This document shows, one piece after another, positions 17,798-26,404 of a stretch of 59,641 bases of DNA. This DNA is from Pseudomonadota bacterium (lineage in GTDB: Bacteria > Desulfobacterota > Desulfobulbia > Desulfobulbales > Desulfocapsaceae), in the NCBI GenBank assembly GCA_018821785.1, contig JAHJLI010000194.1, positions 1 to 59,641 of the forward strand, read 5' to 3'. Made by a program: the position numbers and the translations under genes. The notes under the pieces were generated by a model, which did not search any database, was not told the origin of the DNA, and was given only the letters and a program-made list of their open reading frames with translations. Positions within the stretch are counted from its first letter, which is position 1. Every line of letters starts with the position of its first letter.

Positions 17798-19033
17798 TGT
17801 ACGCTTTATCCGACTTTCAAGATACAACGGATCTCCAACCAAAACCATCTGCCAGGACAAATATGGCAAAGAAGTAAGATACGACTCACCAAGACTCAAA
17901 TCCCCTTTAATTAATTGAGAAAAGAACAGTTCAGGAAGAGGAAAACCCTGTATATACGGTTCATTCACAGGCCCAATAGTAGCTGCAACACCCTTTTCAA
18001 GCATCTTTAAACACCAGACGGAACTGCTTTTATTTTTGAGGGTGGAACATTCGGCACTGGCGATGTGATACCCTATCGAACCTTTTTGCCAGACAAAACT
18101 GTCCATATATTTACCAAGAGAATACCAGCCGCAGTAAAGCGCAACTTCGGAACAGCACTTCTCTGCAAAAAGTTCCTCCCGATTATCAAGAACTGTTTCC
18201 ATCCTCAATGCTACCGCATCTGCTGTACGATGCAGAGAAAGATCGTAGAGTTGGTAACCTCCCAAAGAATCTGACCGTTCCGGACGTGACCACCGAGCAT
18301 CAAAAAACGCCCTGCCTTGCAGCCCTTCTTTTTCAATTTGCAGAGTATCGTTGATAACTCGGTATACCGTTGCTGCATCAGGGCCATCCAAACGACTGAC
18401 CAACAGTACATCGTCTTTGCTTATTTCAAATTGCATACCCTGGAAACCCAGAAAATATGGATTCCTAATCCAGCCCTCCAACGGGTACTGCTCTTTCTTG
18501 GCCAGAGCAAGCTCCGAATCAACTGCAGATCTCTGGTCGGTTTTCAACAGCTTATTAATGGCCTGAAGGAGTTCGTTTTTTACAGTTAGTACCTCATCGC
18601 CCTTTTCCACCATGTCGCCAGTCAAGGTATCGTGTCGTTTTTTATACTGCCGAAGTAATTCACTTTCATTCCAAGACAATTCAGGCGGATCAACCTTAAG
18701 AGGAATACCGTAGATAAGGACTATTGCAGCTATCTGCTGTGAAGAAGAGATTGTGTCAAGGGCTTTGAGTACTGCACTTTTCAATACGTTGTCATACTCA
18801 TAACGGGACATGGTTTCATTCAAAGTAGTAGCAACCGAGACCAAATGAGATACAGGAATCTGTCTTTTGTTTATATAATATCTGGCTATTTCCACACTTT
18901 CCGCCATTCTTGTGTTTGCAACGACAAGAATTTCCCCTGCCTCCAGACCGTAAACCACTCTTGGTTCCCAAAATGCGAAAATCATCATAACGATGATACA
19001 AAGTCGTATATACGTACAGTTTTTGAATATCAA
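17744..19033 (-). CDS. TIGR03790-family secreted protein, 3' end replaced by the insertion sequence
   Basis: The frame encodes 429 residues from a TTG at 19033, chosen because AGAGGTG lies six bases upstream and it gives a clean signal peptide (residues 1-29, ending VYG). The mature part matches the TIGR03790 family: ILVVANTRMAESVEIARYY, IVLIYGIPLKV, LVSRLDGPDA, GSIGYHIASAE, GVAATIGPVNEPY and VLVGDPLY. From memory, this family occurs in genomes with exosortase/PEP-CTERM sorting systems; its function is unknown. The native C-terminus is broken just after GDPLY: the last roughly 25 residues are read through the insertion sequence's right end. All core motifs remain, so activity may survive. Confidence 0.85.
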   Translation of the reverse strand: MIFKNCTYIRLCIIVMMIFAFWEPRVVYGLEAGEILVVANTRMAESVEIARYYINKRQIPVSHLVSVATTLNETMSRYEYDNVLKSAVLKALDTISSSQQIAAIVLIYGIPLKVDPPELSWNESELLRQYKKRHDTLTGDMVEKGDEVLTVKNELLQAINKLLKTDQRSAVDSELALAKKEQYPLEGWIRNPYFLGFQGMQFEISKDDVLLVSRLDGPDAATVYRVINDTLQIEKEGLQGRAFFDARWSRPERSDSLGGYQLYDLSLHRTADAVALRMETVLDNREELFAEKCCSEVALYCGWYSLGKYMDSFVWQKGSIGYHIASAECSTLKNKSSSVWCLKMLEKGVAATIGPVNEPYIQGFPLPELFFSQLIKGDLSLGESYLTSLPYLSWQMVLVGDPLYLESRIKRTLFGIHSQVLQEQPVSGH

Positions 19034-19195
19034 AACAAGCACCTCTAAAAAAAGTTCAGAAAAGTGAATTTTTCGTATTTCAGGAAAAAACTTCTTTTTT
19101 TTAACCAGACACTTTATAATAACACATAAATTACTCAAGGTGCCCTAAGGTTATATCTTATAAACAATCAACTCGTAGACACCGACGAAAATTTT

Positions 19196-20677
19196 ATGGA
19201 AGGAACACCTCAAGATATAGATAGAGTAGTCTCCAATCAGAGAAGTCTCCTCGAAACCATTCCGGAAATGGTCCTTCTGGTCAACAACAATCATTGGGTG
19301 GAGTACATGAACCCAAGTGCTAAGAACTTCTTTGGTGACCTTTGTCGTCAGGTAATAAACGATGATCCGCTAAATCAAAATACACTTTCAGAGCTTCTTA
19401 AGATTGTTGCAAAGACAATTCAGGAAAATAAAGTCGGAGCCCCTCTGGAAACAGCATTTGGTCAGTCTCACATTGAATATACTCTCGCCCCTTTTAGAGG
19501 ATATAATGATGACTCCCTCTACTGGTTTTTCATCAGAGACCTCACAGATTACAAAAAACAACTGGACGAGCTATCCAGTTTCCACAATAATATCGAGACG
19601 ATACTGTCTCACAAGATCAATGAATTAAAAGAAAGCGAACGAACAAGACAAAAACTAGCCAGTGAGTTGAACTCCCTGAAAGAACACCTCAAAGAACAAC
19701 CGGCCGAGGGAAAAATGGTCGGTTCCAGTCGGGCTCTCAGTGAAATGCGGAGTATGGTGTTTCAGGTAGCAAAATCGGATGCCACTATTCTCATAACCGG
19801 CGAATCGGGAACAGGTAAGGAGTTGGTGGCTAACCTTATCAGAGAAAGCAGCAACAGGAATGATAAACCCTTTCTCAAGATCAACTGCAACACCATCAAT
19901 GATTCGCTGCTTGAAAGTGATCTTTTCGGACATGAAAAAGGCGCCTTTACTGGGGCAGACAGCAAAAGAAAAGGCAAATTTGAAGTAGTGGATGGCGGCA
20001 CTATCTTTCTTGATGAAATAGGTGATATCAGCCCCAGAATGCAGGCAGCCCTTTTGAGAGTCCTGCAAGACGGAGATATTATCCGGGTGGGCGGAAATTC
20101 TCCGACAAAAATCGACGTCAGAGTTATCGCTGCAACCAACCTGGATCTCGCTTTAATGGTGCAGAATGGCACTTTCCGACTCGATCTGTACTACAGATTG
20201 AATATCATCAATATTTCCATACCTCCCTTGCGCGAACGTAAGGAGGATATCATTGATCTTACAACACATTTTATCAGAAAATATCGCCAGGCCTTTAAAA
20301 GAGAAATAAATTTTCTTCCCCAATCTATCCTTGATCGCCTCCTGCTTCATAACTGGCCTGGCAATGTACGGGAATTGGAAAATGTTATCCAACGAGCCGT
20401 TCTTATGGCAAAAAACAATATGATAACTGAAAACGAACTCTTTTTTGACACCCAACCGGGCAACAATAATCAGACCCCGCAGAAAAACTACTTACAGCGG
20501 ATTGATGGGCGAACCCTGAAAGACATGGTTGCCGATTTTGAAAAAGATATCATCTTGTATTCGCTTGAAAAAAATCATGGAAACGTACCCCAGACCGTAA
20601 AACAACTGAATATTGGAAAAACTGCTTTCTATGACAAGATGAAGCGCCACAGTATCTCACCAAAAACACTCAAATAA
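19196..20677 (+). CDS. PAS-containing sigma-54-dependent transcriptional activator
   Basis: A 493-residue enhancer-binding protein: PAS domain (about 15-125), coiled linker (about 130-165), AAA+ domain with Walker A GESGTGKE (202-209) and the sigma-54 contact loop GAFTGA (249-254), then a C-terminal Fis-type helix-turn-helix (GNVPQTVKQLNIGKTAFYDK). It lacks a receiver domain, so the PAS domain or a partner must sense the signal. It is divergent from the TIGR03790-family gene and is followed at once by a near-consensus sigma-54 promoter driving a PilZ gene, its likely target. Architecture is close to regulators of exosortase-linked exopolysaccharide loci, which is suggestive only. Confidence 0.93.
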   Translation: MEGTPQDIDRVVSNQRSLLETIPEMVLLVNNNHWVEYMNPSAKNFFGDLCRQVINDDPLNQNTLSELLKIVAKTIQENKVGAPLETAFGQSHIEYTLAPFRGYNDDSLYWFFIRDLTDYKKQLDELSSFHNNIETILSHKINELKESERTRQKLASELNSLKEHLKEQPAEGKMVGSSRALSEMRSMVFQVAKSDATILITGESGTGKELVANLIRESSNRNDKPFLKINCNTINDSLLESDLFGHEKGAFTGADSKRKGKFEVVDGGTIFLDEIGDISPRMQAALLRVLQDGDIIRVGGNSPTKIDVRVIAATNLDLALMVQNGTFRLDLYYRLNIINISIPPLRERKEDIIDLTTHFIRKYRQAFKREINFLPQSILDRLLLHNWPGNVRELENVIQRAVLMAKNNMITENELFFDTQPGNNNQTPQKNYLQRIDGRTLKDMVADFEKDIILYSLEKNHGNVPQTVKQLNIGKTAFYDKMKRHSISPKTLK

Positions 20678-20691
20678 CAGAAAGCCAATAC

Positions 20692-20707
20692 TGGTACGTT
20701 TTTTGCT
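20692..20707 (+). promoter_or_regulatory. Sigma-54 (-24/-12) promoter
   Basis: TGGTACGTTTTTTGCT matches the TGGYRYR-N4-TTGCW consensus with GG and GC exactly 12 bases apart. The transcription start would be near 20718, about 50 bases before the PilZ gene. It lies 15 bases after the stop of a sigma-54 activator gene. Confidence 0.8.
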
Positions 20708-20766
20708 TTATAATAAATAGTTAGTACTGAAAAAGGGCCTTCCATCTTTATAGAAATGAGAGTGCT

Positions 20767-21324
20767 ATGGCGACAAGAGATCTTGACCATATTGAAAACT
20801 GTCCGTTCTGGTCAGCACTATCGATGAAATGCCAAATCTGTAAAGGCGGTCTTTTCATTCCTATGGATGACCATATGGAGGCATATTGCAAAACACTTAA
20901 TTTTCCGCAATGCCTGCAGTATTCACTGCACCCGAAAAACCATCTGGAAATCAACGCAAAGGAGAGTCAGGGCAACAGAAACCGTAGAAATTTTGGGCGG
21001 GTTGAAGCCTGTCACAAGATTACGCTGGTAAAACTTATTCATTCAGGCAAAATTGTTTCACACTTTTCCACTTTTGCAAAAACTCTTGATCTCAGCAGCG
21101 GCGGCATGCGTGTGACGACAAACAAACCTCTGCTCAACGACTCGATAATACAGTTTTCCTTCGGTGACTCCTTTCCGAAAGACCTCCATGAAGCCACCGG
21201 CCTGGTAGTATGGTGCAACAAAGAAATTGATGATCCCAGCTACCAGGCAGGCATATCGTTTCAGGATAGCCACCTGATAAAAGCCATGGGACTCTACCTT
21301 GGCTTGCATCATCGCGAAATGTAG
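20767..21324 (+). CDS. PilZ-domain protein with N-terminal cysteine cluster
   Basis: A 185-residue cytosolic protein. Residues 12-49 carry five cysteines (12, 22, 25, 41, 49) in a pattern that could bind zinc or an Fe-S cluster. The PilZ domain (about 70-180) has the c-di-GMP motif R74-x3-R78 and D108-x-S-x-x-G113, so it should bind c-di-GMP. It is read from the sigma-54 promoter at 20692-20707, next to the activator gene, linking c-di-GMP output to the sigma-54 circuit. Its target is unknown; exopolysaccharide or motility control is usual for PilZ proteins. Confidence 0.88.
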   Translation: MATRDLDHIENCPFWSALSMKCQICKGGLFIPMDDHMEAYCKTLNFPQCLQYSLHPKNHLEINAKESQGNRNRRNFGRVEACHKITLVKLIHSGKIVSHFSTFAKTLDLSSGGMRVTTNKPLLNDSIIQFSFGDSFPKDLHEATGLVVWCNKEIDDPSYQAGISFQDSHLIKAMGLYLGLHHREM

Positions 21325-21390
21325 AAGACGTTAAAGCCACAAAGCATTTCATTCAATTGTCCTTTCACTATTCTCCGAGAGAATACAGTC

Positions 21391-22956
21391 TCAAGAACAC
21401 TCTTTTACTGACAACCTTTGCACCACCAAGATAAGAAGAAGAACAGGAATCCCCATAACGGCAGTCAGCAGAAAAAACTTCTCATAGCCTAACCCTGAAA
21501 CCATAGTACCAGAATAGCCTCCGACCATCTTCGGCATAAGGGTCATCATCGAGCTGAATATTGCATATTGCACAGCCGTAAAAGAGACATTGGTAAGACT
21601 TGACAGGAAAGCAATAAAAGCTGTAGTGGCTATCCCCGCACTCAGGTTATCGGCACCAATAACCAGGGTCAACAGTGTGACATCGTTGCCGGCCCCAGCC
21701 AGCAACATAAACAGCAGATTGGTCGCTGCTGAAAGAAAGGCTCCCAAAAACAAGATCTTCTGAACCCCGAATCGTATCGTTAATAATCCCCCAAGAAACC
21801 CACCTGCCAAAGTCATACCCAAGCCAAAAGACTTGGTGATTCCAGCAATGATGGTTTTGCTAAAACCCATATCCAGATAAAAGACATTGGAAACTACCCC
21901 AAGAACAATATCGGAAAGTCGGTAAAAACCAATCAGCAAGAGCAAAAGTCCGGCGGTTTTCCCACCATACCGTACAAAAAAATCCCGCACGGGCGCATAA
22001 TAAGCCTGACTTACCATTTCCTTGTTCAACAGGCCTGTCACGACAATGAGCCAAGCAACGACAATACCGGCACCGATAGCCATGCTAAACCGCAGCAATT
22101 CAATAAAAAATGTGCTAATTTTGCCATCACCGGCATGAAGCAATGGGCAAATTTTTCCCAATTCGATAAACCAGGAACCTGTTTTAAAAAAGGTCAAAGC
22201 AAAGGCCAACATAACCAGGAGAAACAACATTAAAAATCGCAGATATTGGGAAGGTGAATAAGTATGTTGAGTAACGCCCCTGGAATCAGCCGGCTCAGCA
22301 ATACACAGGGTGGTTACAAGTCCGGTGCCCATCGTTAGAGCCATAGCAAAATAGGTAATCTGCCAGGCATGATAATTATACCCGACCTTACCTCCATTAA
22401 CATAGTCTGCAAGGAACAGTGAGCCGGCTCCCGCAACCAACATGCCCATACGGTACCCGGCAATATACATGGAGGAAAGAAGGGCCTGCAGGCTCTTCTC
22501 GGCACTTTCTATCCGGTAGGCATCTATGACTACATCCTGGCTGGCAGACGAAAAGCCAAGCAATACTGCTGCCATAGCCATAATAGTCAGATTATTTGGG
22601 TTCTGTGCCGGATCGATCAAAGCCATCCAAAGTATTGCTATTATTATGAAACACTGGGCAATTATCAGCCACGCTCTGCGACGCCCAAGAATGCGGGTGA
22701 GAAAGGGCAATGGCAGCATATCAATTATCGGCGCCCACAGGAATTTAAAGGAATATCCGAGAGCCGCCCAACTGAAAAAAGTCACCGCCGATCTGTCCAC
22801 ACCAGCTTCACGCAACCATACGGACAAGGTTGAAAATATCAACAGAATGGGAATACCGGCAGAAAACCCGAGAAAAAGCATGGCAATGGCTTTGGGTTGC
22901 GTCCAGATCCTGAAGCTGTCACTCCAGGATCGTATTTCAGACCCTTCTCCTCTCAT
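21391..22956 (-). CDS. AmpG-like major facilitator permease (muropeptide transporter)
   Basis: A 521-residue polytopic membrane protein with about 12-14 hydrophobic segments. GFSAGIPILLIFSTLSVWLREAG, the WAPIIDM segment and GFSSASQDVVIDAYRIE are diagnostic of the AmpG/SLC33-like branch. AmpG imports GlcNAc-anhydro-muropeptides for cell-wall recycling, consistent with mpl at 28573 and the amgK/murU-like pair at 54914-56920. A longer central loop than in E. coli AmpG is evident. Its start has no strong ribosome-binding site, so the exact N-terminus is uncertain. Confidence 0.85.
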   Translation of the reverse strand: MRGEGSEIRSWSDSFRIWTQPKAIAMLFLGFSAGIPILLIFSTLSVWLREAGVDRSAVTFFSWAALGYSFKFLWAPIIDMLPLPFLTRILGRRRAWLIIAQCFIIIAILWMALIDPAQNPNNLTIMAMAAVLLGFSSASQDVVIDAYRIESAEKSLQALLSSMYIAGYRMGMLVAGAGSLFLADYVNGGKVGYNYHAWQITYFAMALTMGTGLVTTLCIAEPADSRGVTQHTYSPSQYLRFLMLFLLVMLAFALTFFKTGSWFIELGKICPLLHAGDGKISTFFIELLRFSMAIGAGIVVAWLIVVTGLLNKEMVSQAYYAPVRDFFVRYGGKTAGLLLLLIGFYRLSDIVLGVVSNVFYLDMGFSKTIIAGITKSFGLGMTLAGGFLGGLLTIRFGVQKILFLGAFLSAATNLLFMLLAGAGNDVTLLTLVIGADNLSAGIATTAFIAFLSSLTNVSFTAVQYAIFSSMMTLMPKMVGGYSGTMVSGLGYEKFFLLTAVMGIPVLLLILVVQRLSVKECS

Positions 22957-23085
22957 TGTTGTCTTTTCCTCTTAAGAAGATTATGATATTTAATTTGAGA
23001 CAAAACGATACCCTGAAAACAACCTGATTGCCGAGAAGTACTTAATACAAGATTTCCGAACTGTCCACATCCAGTTCCACTTAAA

Positions 23086-24555
23086 ATGACTATACAAATT
23101 CACAACACCTTATCCGGAAAAAAGGAAGCTTTACTGCCCATTGAAAAGGGCCATGTCAAGCTCTATGTCTGCGGCATCACCTCCTATGACTATTGCCATA
23201 TTGGTCATGCCCGCTCGGCTCTCGCCTTTGACATGATCGTGCGCTATCTGAAATACCGCGGATTGAGGGTCACCTATGTTCGAAATTTTACCGACATTGA
23301 TGATAAAATCATTACTCGAGCAAGTGAACAACAAACCACCTCAGAGGAACTCGCAAACCGTTTTATAAGAGAATTTTACACAGATATGGACAAACTTGGG
23401 ATTGATCGCCCTGATATCGAGCCCAAAGCTACCGAGCATATAGGAGAGATGATACGACTCATCGAAGAACTTATCGACCAGGGCAAGGCATATCCTTCGG
23501 GTAATGACGTTTATTACATCGTCGACAGTTTCCCCGAATACGGCAAACTGTCAAAAAGAAATATTGAAGACATGCAAGCCGGCGCACGCATTACAGTGAA
23601 CGAACAAAAACACCATCCCATGGATTTTGTCCTGTGGAAGGGCTCGAAGCCCGGTGAACCTACCTGGGACAGTCCTTGGGGGCCTGGTCGTCCAGGCTGG
23701 CACATTGAGTGTTCAGCAATGAGTCGAAAATATCTTGGCAAGACCTTCGATATTCATGGAGGAGGCCAGGATCTCATTTTTCCTCACCACGAAAACGAAA
23801 TTGCCCAGAGCGAGGGTGCAAACCATAAACCCTTTGTGAATTATTGGATTCATCATGGTTTTGTCACTATTCGCGATGAGAAAATGTCAAAATCTCTTGG
23901 CAACTTTCTTACTATCAGAGATATTCTTGACCACTATCATCCCGAGATACTTCGTTTCTTCATCTTTTCGACCCACTACCGCAGCCCGCTAGATTTTTCC
24001 GAATCTGCAATGCAGGACGCAACCTCTGGACTGGAACGGCTCTATGAATGTGTTGCGGCCATTGATGCGCTGCCTGAAACAAGTGCGACAGATGTCCCAA
24101 GTGTATTTTCCGACGAAGATATTAAGCATCTCAATGGAGCCGAGACCCGCTTTCAACAGGCCATGGACAACGACTTCAATACCGCTCAAGCTCAGGGTAT
24201 TTTCTTTGATTCAGTCAAAGCCCTCAACCGAATTCGCGTCAAGTTACCCGCCATACCTAGAACCAGTGATCTCCACCTTCTGAAAAGCAGTGTTGACACC
24301 CTCAGAAACCTTGCAAACATCATGGGTTTGCTACGAGAGGACGCACACCAGTTCCTTGCCGCTAATAAATCCAAACTGGTTTCTGCATGCGATATCGACA
24401 TTGACAGCATCGAGTCTCTCATCGCAGAAAGATACCAATGCCGTCAAGCCAGAAACTGGACAAGAAGCGATGAAATCAGAAGCCAACTCCTGGAAAAAAA
24501 CATCGAACTCATGGATGGACCTGAAGGCACAACATGGTCGGTAAAAAGCAGCTAG
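23086..24555 (+). CDS. cysS: Cysteine--tRNA ligase
   Basis: A 489-residue class I aminoacyl-tRNA synthetase charging tRNA-Cys. It has the zinc-binding/entry motif LYVCGITSYDYCHIGHARS (with the HIGH signature), the zinc ligands in HIECSAMS and FPHHENEIAQSE, the KMSKS loop (EKMSKSLGN), and a C-terminal anticodon-binding region. Length is normal. The ribosome-binding site is poor for the ATG at 23086, but the N-terminus MTIQIHNTLSGKKE fits the family. Confidence 0.97.
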   Translation: MTIQIHNTLSGKKEALLPIEKGHVKLYVCGITSYDYCHIGHARSALAFDMIVRYLKYRGLRVTYVRNFTDIDDKIITRASEQQTTSEELANRFIREFYTDMDKLGIDRPDIEPKATEHIGEMIRLIEELIDQGKAYPSGNDVYYIVDSFPEYGKLSKRNIEDMQAGARITVNEQKHHPMDFVLWKGSKPGEPTWDSPWGPGRPGWHIECSAMSRKYLGKTFDIHGGGQDLIFPHHENEIAQSEGANHKPFVNYWIHHGFVTIRDEKMSKSLGNFLTIRDILDHYHPEILRFFIFSTHYRSPLDFSESAMQDATSGLERLYECVAAIDALPETSATDVPSVFSDEDIKHLNGAETRFQQAMDNDFNTAQAQGIFFDSVKALNRIRVKLPAIPRTSDLHLLKSSVDTLRNLANIMGLLREDAHQFLAANKSKLVSACDIDIDSIESLIAERYQCRQARNWTRSDEIRSQLLEKNIELMDGPEGTTWSVKSS

Positions 24556-24625
24556 CTTACCCTGCTCTCCACCGAGGTGTCACACACAACATAAAAAAGA
24601 TCATTATAATAATGGAGGGAGGTGG

Positions 24626-25444
24626 ATGACAATAAGACAACCTGCAGTTGCCGACCGCTTCTACCCAGGATCGCCTGAGGCACTCACCCTTGCTATAAAC
24701 GAACTCATGCCTGTCGCCCGCCCAATAGCCGCCAGACAAAAACAAAAAGCTTTGGCCGTTGTCTCACCTCATGCGGGTTACGTCTACTCAGGCGCCTTGG
24801 CGGCAGAAACCCTCAGCAGTATAGAAATTCCAGAGACTGTGATTATAATCGGCCCAAACCACCGTGGCCAGGGCGCGCCCGTCGCACTTTCAAATGTCAC
24901 CTGGGACATGCCCCTTGGTAAGGTTCCTGTAGACATAGAGGTTTGTGATCTTCTTCGCAGCCATTCGCAACATATCAAAGTCGATGAGATGGCCCATAAA
25001 CACGAGCATTCGCTTGAGGTTCAGGTACCTTTTTTGCAAATGCTGCAAAAAAAATTAAGCATAGTTCCGTTGGTAGTTTCCCACATTTCCTACCTACTCT
25101 GCGAAGAACTGGCCAAGGCCATCGCCGCGACTATCCGCACCACAGCCAGAGACATTCTCATAGTTGCCTCAAGCGATATGAACCATTTCGAATCGCGGCA
25201 AAGCAACGAGAAAAAGGATCAACTTGCTCTGCAATGCATTGAACAAATGAACCCCTATAATCTCTATCACACTGTCAGCGATAACCGAATATCCATGTGC
25301 GGCGTCATCCCCGTAACCATCGCCATGCTTGCGGCAAAAATTCAAGGTGGCACTAAATGCCGACTTGTTGGCTATACTGACTCCGGCTATGTGTCCGGAG
25401 ATACAGGACAGGTAGTTGGTTATGCCGGTGTTGTCATAGATTGA
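24626..25444 (+). CDS. Memo-family protein (AmmeMemoRadiSam system protein B)
   Basis: A 272-residue protein of the MEMO1 fold, related to extradiol dioxygenase-like enzymes. Conserved segments are VVSPHAGYVYSG, IIGPNHRGQG, HEHSLEVQVPFLQ and VASSDMNHF, which supply the histidines and acids of the metal-site cleft. It is usually encoded with an AMMECR1 protein and a radical SAM enzyme, neither of which is next to it here. A strong GGAGGGAGG precedes the ATG. Biochemical role is unknown. Confidence 0.92.
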   Translation: MTIRQPAVADRFYPGSPEALTLAINELMPVARPIAARQKQKALAVVSPHAGYVYSGALAAETLSSIEIPETVIIIGPNHRGQGAPVALSNVTWDMPLGKVPVDIEVCDLLRSHSQHIKVDEMAHKHEHSLEVQVPFLQMLQKKLSIVPLVVSHISYLLCEELAKAIAATIRTTARDILIVASSDMNHFESRQSNEKKDQLALQCIEQMNPYNLYHTVSDNRISMCGVIPVTIAMLAAKIQGGTKCRLVGYTDSGYVSGDTGQVVGYAGVVID

Positions 25445-25451
25445 AATTTGC

Positions 25452-25480
25452 TTGACAGTTACTCGCAAATCCTTTATAAA
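25452..25480 (+). promoter_or_regulatory. Sigma-70 promoter for tRNA-Gln
   Basis: TTGACA (25452-25457) and TATAAA (25475-25480) are separated by exactly 17 bases. The mature tRNA 5' end is 22 bases after the -10 hexamer. Confidence 0.8.
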
Positions 25481-25501
25481 CTCGCCACACTTCTAACAGA
25501 A

Positions 25502-25575
25502 TGGGGGATGGTCTAATGGTAAGGCGGCGGACTCTGACTCCGCTTATCGAGGTTCGAGCCCTCGTCCCCCAGCCA
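25502..25575 (+). tRNA. tRNA-Gln (anticodon CUG)
   Basis: A full cloverleaf: acceptor TGGGGGA pairs with TCCCCCA; D arm with GGTCTAATGGTAAGGC; anticodon stem GCGGA/TCCGC with loop CTCTGAC giving anticodon CTG; T arm CGAGG/CCTCG with TTCGAGC loop; discriminator G and an encoded CCA. It reads CAG codons. It stands alone with its own promoter and terminator. Confidence 0.97.
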
Positions 25576-25585
25576 TGAACATTCA

Positions 25586-25619
25586 AGCACCTATCGATTG
25601 ATCGACAGGTGCTTTTTTT
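25586..25619 (+). terminator. Rho-independent terminator of the tRNA
   Basis: AGCACCT (25586-25592) pairs with AGGTGCT (25607-25613), with more pairing inside (CGAT/ATCG), followed by seven T residues. It is 10 bases after the tRNA 3' end. Confidence 0.85.
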
Positions 25620-25915
25620 GTGAAATTTTGCCGCACGCCTGTCCCGCCTTTATATTTTTCACCAGCTTTTTTTGAAAAGTAGTATCTTACAGAGAAGGAA
25701 GAGAGCTTGTATCCACTGTTGACGACTAATCTCACGATAATCAACCTCGTGCACGTGCCTTGGTCGGATGAGCCGTCTTGAGGATTCTCGCACTGAAGCC
25801 TTTCTAATAATTGTAAAGCGAAAAGGCAGTATTTTCCTGCAGTAAATGGATAGGCAAAAGCCATCTGATAAATATTACAAACACTAACAAGATGATAAAG
25901 GGGGACAGCATTAAA
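25620..25915. other. Gap between tRNA terminator and secreted protein gene
   Basis: This 296-base stretch holds no credible gene. It contains a small hairpin (GGC-AAAA-GCC inside a GGAT...ATCT stem, near 25848-25866) about 50 bases upstream of the following start codon. A 93-codon minus-strand frame across the terminator has no ribosome-binding site and looks spurious. Confidence 0.4.
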
Positions 25916-26296
25916 ATGAAAACGAACCAGATTTTTAAAATGGTGCTCATGCAGATATGCCTTCTATGCCTCTGGTTTACACCGAGCTTCGGAACTATGG
26001 AGCTTCCAAGCAAATTAGCACAAGTTCCTCTCTATGCTGGAACCAAAATTGTGCAGGTGATGGATATGGGCAACAGTTCCATGGCCGCGCTCGAAGTCAA
26101 AGCTGACCGTGATGCTCTTATAAAATTCTACAAGATAGAGATGCAGGTAAAGGGCTGGAAAACAGCCTTTCAGGTTGAACAAGAAGACAATGCGGTAGTC
26201 CATTTCACTAAAGAAAACCAGACTATACAGATCTCAGCCAACAAAGGTGAGGAGGAGGGTACCCTCCTGTACCAGATGGTTTTTATTGGCCAATAG
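25916..26296 (+). CDS. Small secreted protein of unknown function
   Basis: A 126-residue protein from the ATG at 25916, which has AAGGGGGA about ten bases upstream (an earlier in-frame ATG at 25892 has none). A signal peptide covers about residues 1-27 (hydrophobic MVLMQICLLCLWF, cleavage near SFG). The mature part has a VPLYAG segment, the pattern DALIKFYKIEMQVKGW and a strand-rich tail ending VFIGQ, a layout seen in small periplasmic or lipoprotein-like proteins of deltaproteobacteria. There is no lipobox. Function is not recognised. Confidence 0.75.
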   Translation: MKTNQIFKMVLMQICLLCLWFTPSFGTMELPSKLAQVPLYAGTKIVQVMDMGNSSMAALEVKADRDALIKFYKIEMQVKGWKTAFQVEQEDNAVVHFTKENQTIQISANKGEEEGTLLYQMVFIGQ

Positions 26297-26304
26297 ATAA
26301 GCGG

Positions 26305-26353
26305 AAGGCCAAGGATTAACCTTATACCCGGTGTTCAAATCCTTGGCCTTTGT
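26305..26353 (+). terminator. Rho-independent terminator
   Basis: Perfect 13-base arms at 26305-26317 (AAGGCCAAGGATT) and 26338-26350 form a stem with a 20-base loop, followed by TTTGTT. It ends the small secreted protein gene and lies between two convergent genes, so may also slow transcription from the other side. Confidence 0.75.
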
Positions 26354-26404
26354 TATGTCGGTGTACAGCTTACCGTTTTCCATCAGGGAGATGTTTCTGT
26401 GCAT

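Larger units (their letters stand above)
15942..17819 (+). mobile_element. IS4-type insertion sequence with 24-base terminal inverted repeats
   Basis: About 1.88 kb bounded by terminal inverted repeats at 15942-15965 and 17796-17819 that match at 22 of 24 positions (both begin TGAAAGTCGG when read inward). It carries one intact transposase gene. Its right end lies within the 3' end of the TIGR03790-family gene on the opposite strand. Target-site duplication is not certain: a 4-base GATA occurs at 15934-15937 and 17821-17824, but using it gives unequal inverted-repeat ends. High repeat identity and an open transposase frame suggest recent activity. Confidence 0.9.

Noticed and set aside
15934..17824. 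GATA as a 4-base target duplication of the insertion sequence
   Set aside because: It would make the element ends unequal in their match to the inverted repeats, and 4 bases is short for this group; left as unresolved.
25583..25864. A 93-codon minus-strand frame beside the tRNA
   Set aside because: It runs through the tRNA terminator, has no ribosome-binding site and no recognisable protein features.
25620..25915. A possible riboswitch upstream of the small secreted protein
   Set aside because: Only one small GGC-AAAA-GCC hairpin is seen; core motifs of c-di-GMP, preQ1 and other known riboswitches are absent.
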